From Pseudomonadota bacterium (GTDB lineage Bacteria; Pseudomonadota; Alphaproteobacteria; Thalassobaculales; Thalassobaculaceae), in assembly GCA_027623845.1 (NCBI GenBank), contig JAQBUJ010000118.1, positions 1-8,128 of the forward strand: a stretch of DNA of 8,128 nucleotides, read 5' to 3'. Made by a program: the position numbers and the translations under genes. Below the pieces are notes generated by a model, which saw nothing but the letters and a program-made list of their open reading frames with translations, was not told where the DNA came from and did not search any database. Below are positions 5,440 through 8,128 of the stretch, in pieces; the stretch's first letter is position 1; each line of letters opens with the position of its first letter.

Positions 5440-6296
5440 TCGATGCCCGTGGGAGCGCCGGCCAGGCGCAGCTGGCCAAACGCCTAACCGAGCTGGAGGG
5501 GCCTGTCGTTGTGGTGCTTCCCGACGATTTGGCGATGCGATCGGACCTGACCCTGCCGGATACGGCGCGGCGCTCGCTCGATCAGGTATTGGATGTAGAG
5601 ATCGAGCGGCTGACACCGTTCAAATCAACCGATGTCGCACTCACCCGCGAGATCCATGCGGCGGCCGGTGGTCAAATTCGGGTCGAACTGACGATCGTCC
5701 CCCGCGCACGGATCGAGGCGCTAATCGCGCCGTTGCGCGCCGCTGGCATCACTATCGATCACGTCGTCGCCGACCACGCCAGCATCGAACGGGCAACGGA
5801 CAGAAGTTTGATTGGCCCGCCAACCGGCCCCTCCAAGCGACGTGGTAGTGGGATTCCCGCCCTAGCGACCATCGCCCTGGCGGCGATCGCCATCGTCTCC
5901 CCGTTCCTTGAGCAGGAACGCCGGATCGAGGGACTCGACGCCCAGCGGGATATGCAGCGTCCGCGCGTCGAAGCGGTGATGCGGCTGGCTCGCCAAGTCG
6001 AGCAGCTTGAGGCCAGGGATGCCCGTCTGCGCGACTTCGCCGAAAACCGGGCGGCGATGACGCTTTTGCTTGAGGAAACAACCCGCGTTCTGCCCGACGA
6101 TACCTGGCTGGTGCAATACCAGTATGGCGCCGAGACATTGACCCTGGAGGGCCGATCGGCGGCGGCGACGGCCTTGATCGACGTCCTGACCGCGTCACCT
6201 TGGTTCAACGATGTTCGCTTTCGCGCGCCGGTCAACCGCGACCCGATATCCGGGGCTGATCGATTTCGATTGAGCGCCAAAGTGAGTCCGCGATGA
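5436..6296 (+). CDS. gspL: Type II secretion assembly-platform protein GspL (PilN-like C terminus)
   Basis: GspL is the inner-membrane protein whose cytoplasmic part recruits GspE and whose periplasmic part pairs with GspM. This intact frame gives 286 residues from ATG 5436, but coding similarity appears to extend upstream (see the entry at 5302-5439). Residues 1-115 are cytoplasmic, with the actin-fold-like pattern VVVVLPDDLAMRSDLTLPDT and EIERLTPF, which is typical of GspL/PilM-type segments. One membrane helix is at about 139-157 (IPALATIALAAIAIVSPF). A coiled-coil follows at 158-215. A PilN-like ferredoxin fold is at about 218-284, with LPDDTWLVQYQYGAETLTLE and a final FRLSAKV strand. Its stop forms an ATGA overlap with gspM. 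If translation really starts here, the protein lacks about 45 N-terminal residues and the ATGA with the upstream short frame would give reinitiation. Confidence 0.88.
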   Translation: MIDARGSAGQAQLAKRLTELEGPVVVVLPDDLAMRSDLTLPDTARRSLDQVLDVEIERLTPFKSTDVALTREIHAAAGGQIRVELTIVPRARIEALIAPLRAAGITIDHVVADHASIERATDRSLIGPPTGPSKRRGSGIPALATIALAAIAIVSPFLEQERRIEGLDAQRDMQRPRVEAVMRLARQVEQLEARDARLRDFAENRAAMTLLLEETTRVLPDDTWLVQYQYGAETLTLEGRSAAATALIDVLTASPWFNDVRFRAPVNRDPISGADRFRLSAKVSPR

Positions 6297-6841
6297 GAAG
6301 GACCAGGATCTCGGCGATCATGGCCTGGGCGGTTCTGGCGCTGCTGCTGGTCGTCGCGCATGTCGCCGTCGTGCAACCGCTTGTCGATCTGTACGCCGCC
6401 CGGCAGGCGACAATCGACGAGACCCAGCAGCTGATCGCCAGACAATCGGCGTTGGTTATTCGAAGACCGGCGCTTGAGGCGCGGCGGGAAACGGTGCTTT
6501 CGCGGGACCGCAAAGCCGCCGACGTCATCCCGGCGCGAGACGCCACGGCGGTCGCCCGTCTGCAGGAGCATTTGCGCGACATCGCCATAAAACACGGATT
6601 GCGGATCGACTCCCTGCAGGTTCTCGACGATCGACCGGCCCTGCCCCTGCGCGAGATTAGGGTTCGCGCGGCGTTGTCCGGATCGATCGTCAAGGTCCAG
6701 CGACTGCTCCACGGCTTGGAAACCGGCGTGCCGATGATCCGCGTTTCCCGTCTCGATCTGCTGGGCCGGCCCGGTTCGCCGGACTTGGAAGCGAGCTTGG
6801 AAATCGCCGCCCTGGCTGAGAGCTCAGACGATGTTGATTAA
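6293..6841 (+). CDS. gspM: Type II secretion platform protein GspM (PilO-like type)
   Basis: This 182-residue bitopic inner-membrane protein partners GspL. Residues 1-8 are basic and cytoplasmic. One membrane helix spans about 8-28 (IMAWAVLALLLVVAHVAVVQ). A charged coiled-coil covers about 33-75. A PilO/GspM-type ferredoxin fold runs from about 80 to 178: ARLQEHLRDIAIKHGLRIDS, then IRVRAALSGSIVKVQRLLHG, then the strand MIRVSRLDLL and the closing LEASLEIAAL. This matches the shorter PilO-like class of GspM. The start overlaps gspL as ATGA. The end overlaps gspC by 11 bases, so GspL, GspM and GspC, which contact one another in known systems, are probably made at coupled rates. Confidence 0.88.
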   Translation: MRRTRISAIMAWAVLALLLVVAHVAVVQPLVDLYAARQATIDETQQLIARQSALVIRRPALEARRETVLSRDRKAADVIPARDATAVARLQEHLRDIAIKHGLRIDSLQVLDDRPALPLREIRVRAALSGSIVKVQRLLHGLETGVPMIRVSRLDLLGRPGSPDLEASLEIAALAESSDDVD

Positions 6842-7382
6842 CGGGCGGATTAGCAGGTGGATTGGCGGGCGACTGGGTCTGCTTTGGCTGGCCCTGGCGG
6901 GGCTGGCTGTCAGCCCCTGGGCGATCGCCCCGCCTTCGAACATTGCACCGTCCCAGCTCCCGATGACCGCCGCCTCGGTGCAAGAGCTGGTGAAGGCAGT
7001 CCCACCGCTCGCTGACCTTACCCAGACCGCTACGCGCCCGCTTTTCGCTCCAAGCCGTCGCCCGACCGCCGCCCCAACGCCCCAGGTCGCCGCATCGCCG
7101 GCGCCAGCCAACCCCACTCGCCTTGTCGGCTATCGTCTGACAGGTATAGTGCGCTCTTCGGTCAAGCGTATGATTCTTCTCACAGAAGAGAAATCCGGCC
7201 GAGTGGTGGAACTGCATGAGGGCGAGCAGGTGGACGGGTGGCGTTTGACAGCGGTCGGGACGGATCACGTGCGACTGACCCGCGACGGTCGTGAGATCGA
7301 TTTGCTTAATCCGAAAGCCGACAAGGCGACCTTGAATGGGCGCAACACCCATTGGCTGCCAAGCGTGGGAGAACGTCGGTGA
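6831..7382 (+). CDS. gspC: Type II secretion GspC-type protein (XpsN-like), no PDZ domain
   Basis: This 183-residue inner-membrane protein is likely to bridge the platform to the secretin. It has a short basic N terminus, one membrane helix at about 14-33 (RLGLLWLALAGLAVSPWAIA), then a Pro/Ala-rich periplasmic linker containing the motif TRPLFAPSRRP (about 68-78). A small beta domain follows at about 98-160 (LVGYRLTGIVRSS, MILLTEEKSGRVVELHEGEQ, WRLTAVGTDHVRL), consistent with the GspC homology region that binds the GspD N0 domain. After this domain there is only a short tail, so no PDZ or coiled-coil is present. Position between gspM and gspD matches xpsN in the Xanthomonas xps cluster, where XpsN is the GspC counterpart. 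Databases may label such proteins GspN. The start overlaps gspM by 11 bases and the end overlaps gspD by four. Confidence 0.78.
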   Translation: MLINGRISRWIGGRLGLLWLALAGLAVSPWAIAPPSNIAPSQLPMTAASVQELVKAVPPLADLTQTATRPLFAPSRRPTAAPTPQVAASPAPANPTRLVGYRLTGIVRSSVKRMILLTEEKSGRVVELHEGEQVDGWRLTAVGTDHVRLTRDGREIDLLNPKADKATLNGRNTHWLPSVGERR

Positions 7383-8128
7383 TCGCCAACCCGGTCCGAT
7401 TGACCCGCGCGGCGATCGCCATCGTCCTGGCGGCCCTGACGATCTCCTGCGAGCGGCAACTCACGCCGCCCGGCGCGACGCCGGTGGCTGCGGTGGTCAA
7501 CGCGGCATCCGGCTCTTCCGGCCAGGCGAAATCGCAAGACCGCAGCGACGCAGAATTAAACGCCCCGCCCCGCCTCGTGGCCGAGCCGATTGACGAAGTC
7601 TATCCGGCGCGCCCACCGGCGGTGAAACCACAACCGGCACTCAAAATTGCCGCGATCGGCGACCTCACCGTCAGCTTTCAAAATGCCGATCTCCCCCAGG
7701 TTCTCAGAGTCATTCTTGGCGATCTTCTTAGGGTGAATTACCTGCTGCCGGCCGATCTGCAGGGCAAGGTTACCCTGCGAACCGCCCGCCCGCTGACCCG
7801 CGCGCAGATGTTCGGGGTTCTTGATCATGTGCTGGACACCCACGGCCTGGCCGCGGTGCATGAACCCGACGTTACCCGCATCGTGGCAAGCCAGACCGCG
7901 ACGGCGGGTGCGACATCGCAAGGCGCACAAGTTCCCGGCTATGGGCTTGAAGTGCTGGCGCTGAGCTATATCGGCGCGGCGCAGATGCAAAGCCTGCTCG
8001 CGCCGGTGCTGGCCAAGGGACGGGTGCTGCTGGCCGACCCAACCAACAATTTGATCATCCTGTCCGGCACGGCGAGCGAGCGGGCGGCGGCGCGGCGGAC
8101 CGTCGACGTATTCGATATCGACCAGATG
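7379..8128 (+). CDS. gspD: Type II secretion outer-membrane secretin GspD, 5' part, probable lipoprotein
   Basis: Only the first 250 residues are in the window; the frame is open to the right edge. The GTG start at 7379 overlaps the gspC stop as GTGA and has GGGAGA 6 bases upstream. The N terminus is a signal peptide (basic start, then AAIAIVLAALTIS) ending at Cys24, a possible lipidation site though Thr at -3 is not ideal. A long Pro/Ala/Ser linker follows to about 94. The N0 domain spans about 95-165 (LTVSFQNADLPQVLRVILGD, then LQGKVTLRTARPLTRAQMF). The N1 domain begins near 189 (LEVLALSYIGAAQMQSLLAP) with the typical LLADPTNNLIILSGT strand pair. The C-terminal secretin barrel lies beyond the edge. 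GspD forms the outer-membrane pore of the T2SS, and its N0 domain should meet GspC. Confidence 0.93.
   Translation, partial: MIANPVRLTRAAIAIVLAALTISCERQLTPPGATPVAAVVNAASGSSGQAKSQDRSDAELNAPPRLVAEPIDEVYPARPPAVKPQPALKIAAIGDLTVSFQNADLPQVLRVILGDLLRVNYLLPADLQGKVTLRTARPLTRAQMFGVLDHVLDTHGLAAVHEPDVTRIVASQTATAGATSQGAQVPGYGLEVLALSYIGAAQMQSLLAPVLAKGRVLLADPTNNLIILSGTASERAAARRTVDVFDIDQM

Noticed and set aside
5759..6712. Long - strand open frame of 317 codons opposite gspL and gspM
   Set aside because: It mirrors two well-supported genes in GC-rich DNA, is rich in Arg and Ser, and shows no recognisable domain; it is a shadow frame.
1230..7419. GCGATCGC octamers (1230, 5883, 6921, 7412), reminiscent of the cyanobacterial HIP1 repeat
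   Set aside because: Four copies exceed chance, but they mostly encode Ala-Ile-Ala runs in coding sequence, and the T2SS gene set does not suggest a cyanobacterium.
5880..7426. Identical 18-base stretch in gspL (5880-5897) and gspD (7409-7426)
   Set aside because: Both encode Ala-Ile-Ala-Ile-Val in hydrophobic segments, so shared codon use explains it better than a mobile or regulatory repeat.

Overview
The window is a GC-rich stretch of a Gram-negative chromosome. It is almost entirely one type II secretion system (T2SS, general secretion pathway) operon on the + strand. Protein style (an Arg/Ala-rich GspL with a PilN-like end, a PilO-like GspM, a short GspC without PDZ, and a TPR protein of a kind I associate with Rhodospirillales) suggests an alphaproteobacterium. 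That assignment is inference from memory of the families, not from a search.

Layout. A divergent gene on the - strand (515 to 6) encodes a short exported TPR protein. A 183-base intergenic region (516-698) holds two perfect short inverted repeats and a reasonable sigma70-like promoter for the operon. The + strand then carries gspE (699), gspF (2354), gspI (3451), gspJ (3864), gspK (4409), gspL (intact frame from 5436, apparent N terminus from 5302 in another frame), gspM (6293), gspC/xpsN-type (6831) and gspD (7379, running off the right edge). Most junctions are 4-base ATGA or GTGA overlaps. The only sizeable gap in the operon is gspK-gspL, and it contains GC-rich hairpins.

How the genes work together. 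GspE is the cytoplasmic ATPase and GspF the inner-membrane platform. GspL and GspM anchor and couple the ATPase to the platform. GspI, GspJ and GspK are minor pseudopilins that form the tip of the pseudopilus. GspC links the platform to GspD, the outer-membrane secretin, through which folded proteins leave the periplasm.

Points that stand out: (1) gspL appears to carry a -1 frameshift near its 5' end; (2) the major pseudopilin gspG and the minor pseudopilin gspH are missing from their usual place between gspF and gspI; (3) GspD has a Cys24 that could make it a self-targeting lipoprotein secretin; (4) gene order matches the Xanthomonas xps type (E-F-...-M-N-D) rather than the enterobacterial C-D-E type; (5) the divergent TPR protein stops about where a beta-barrel would be expected to begin. 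I see no RNA genes, CRISPR array, insertion sequence or attachment site. This is a recognisable machine with unusual details, not a wholly new system.
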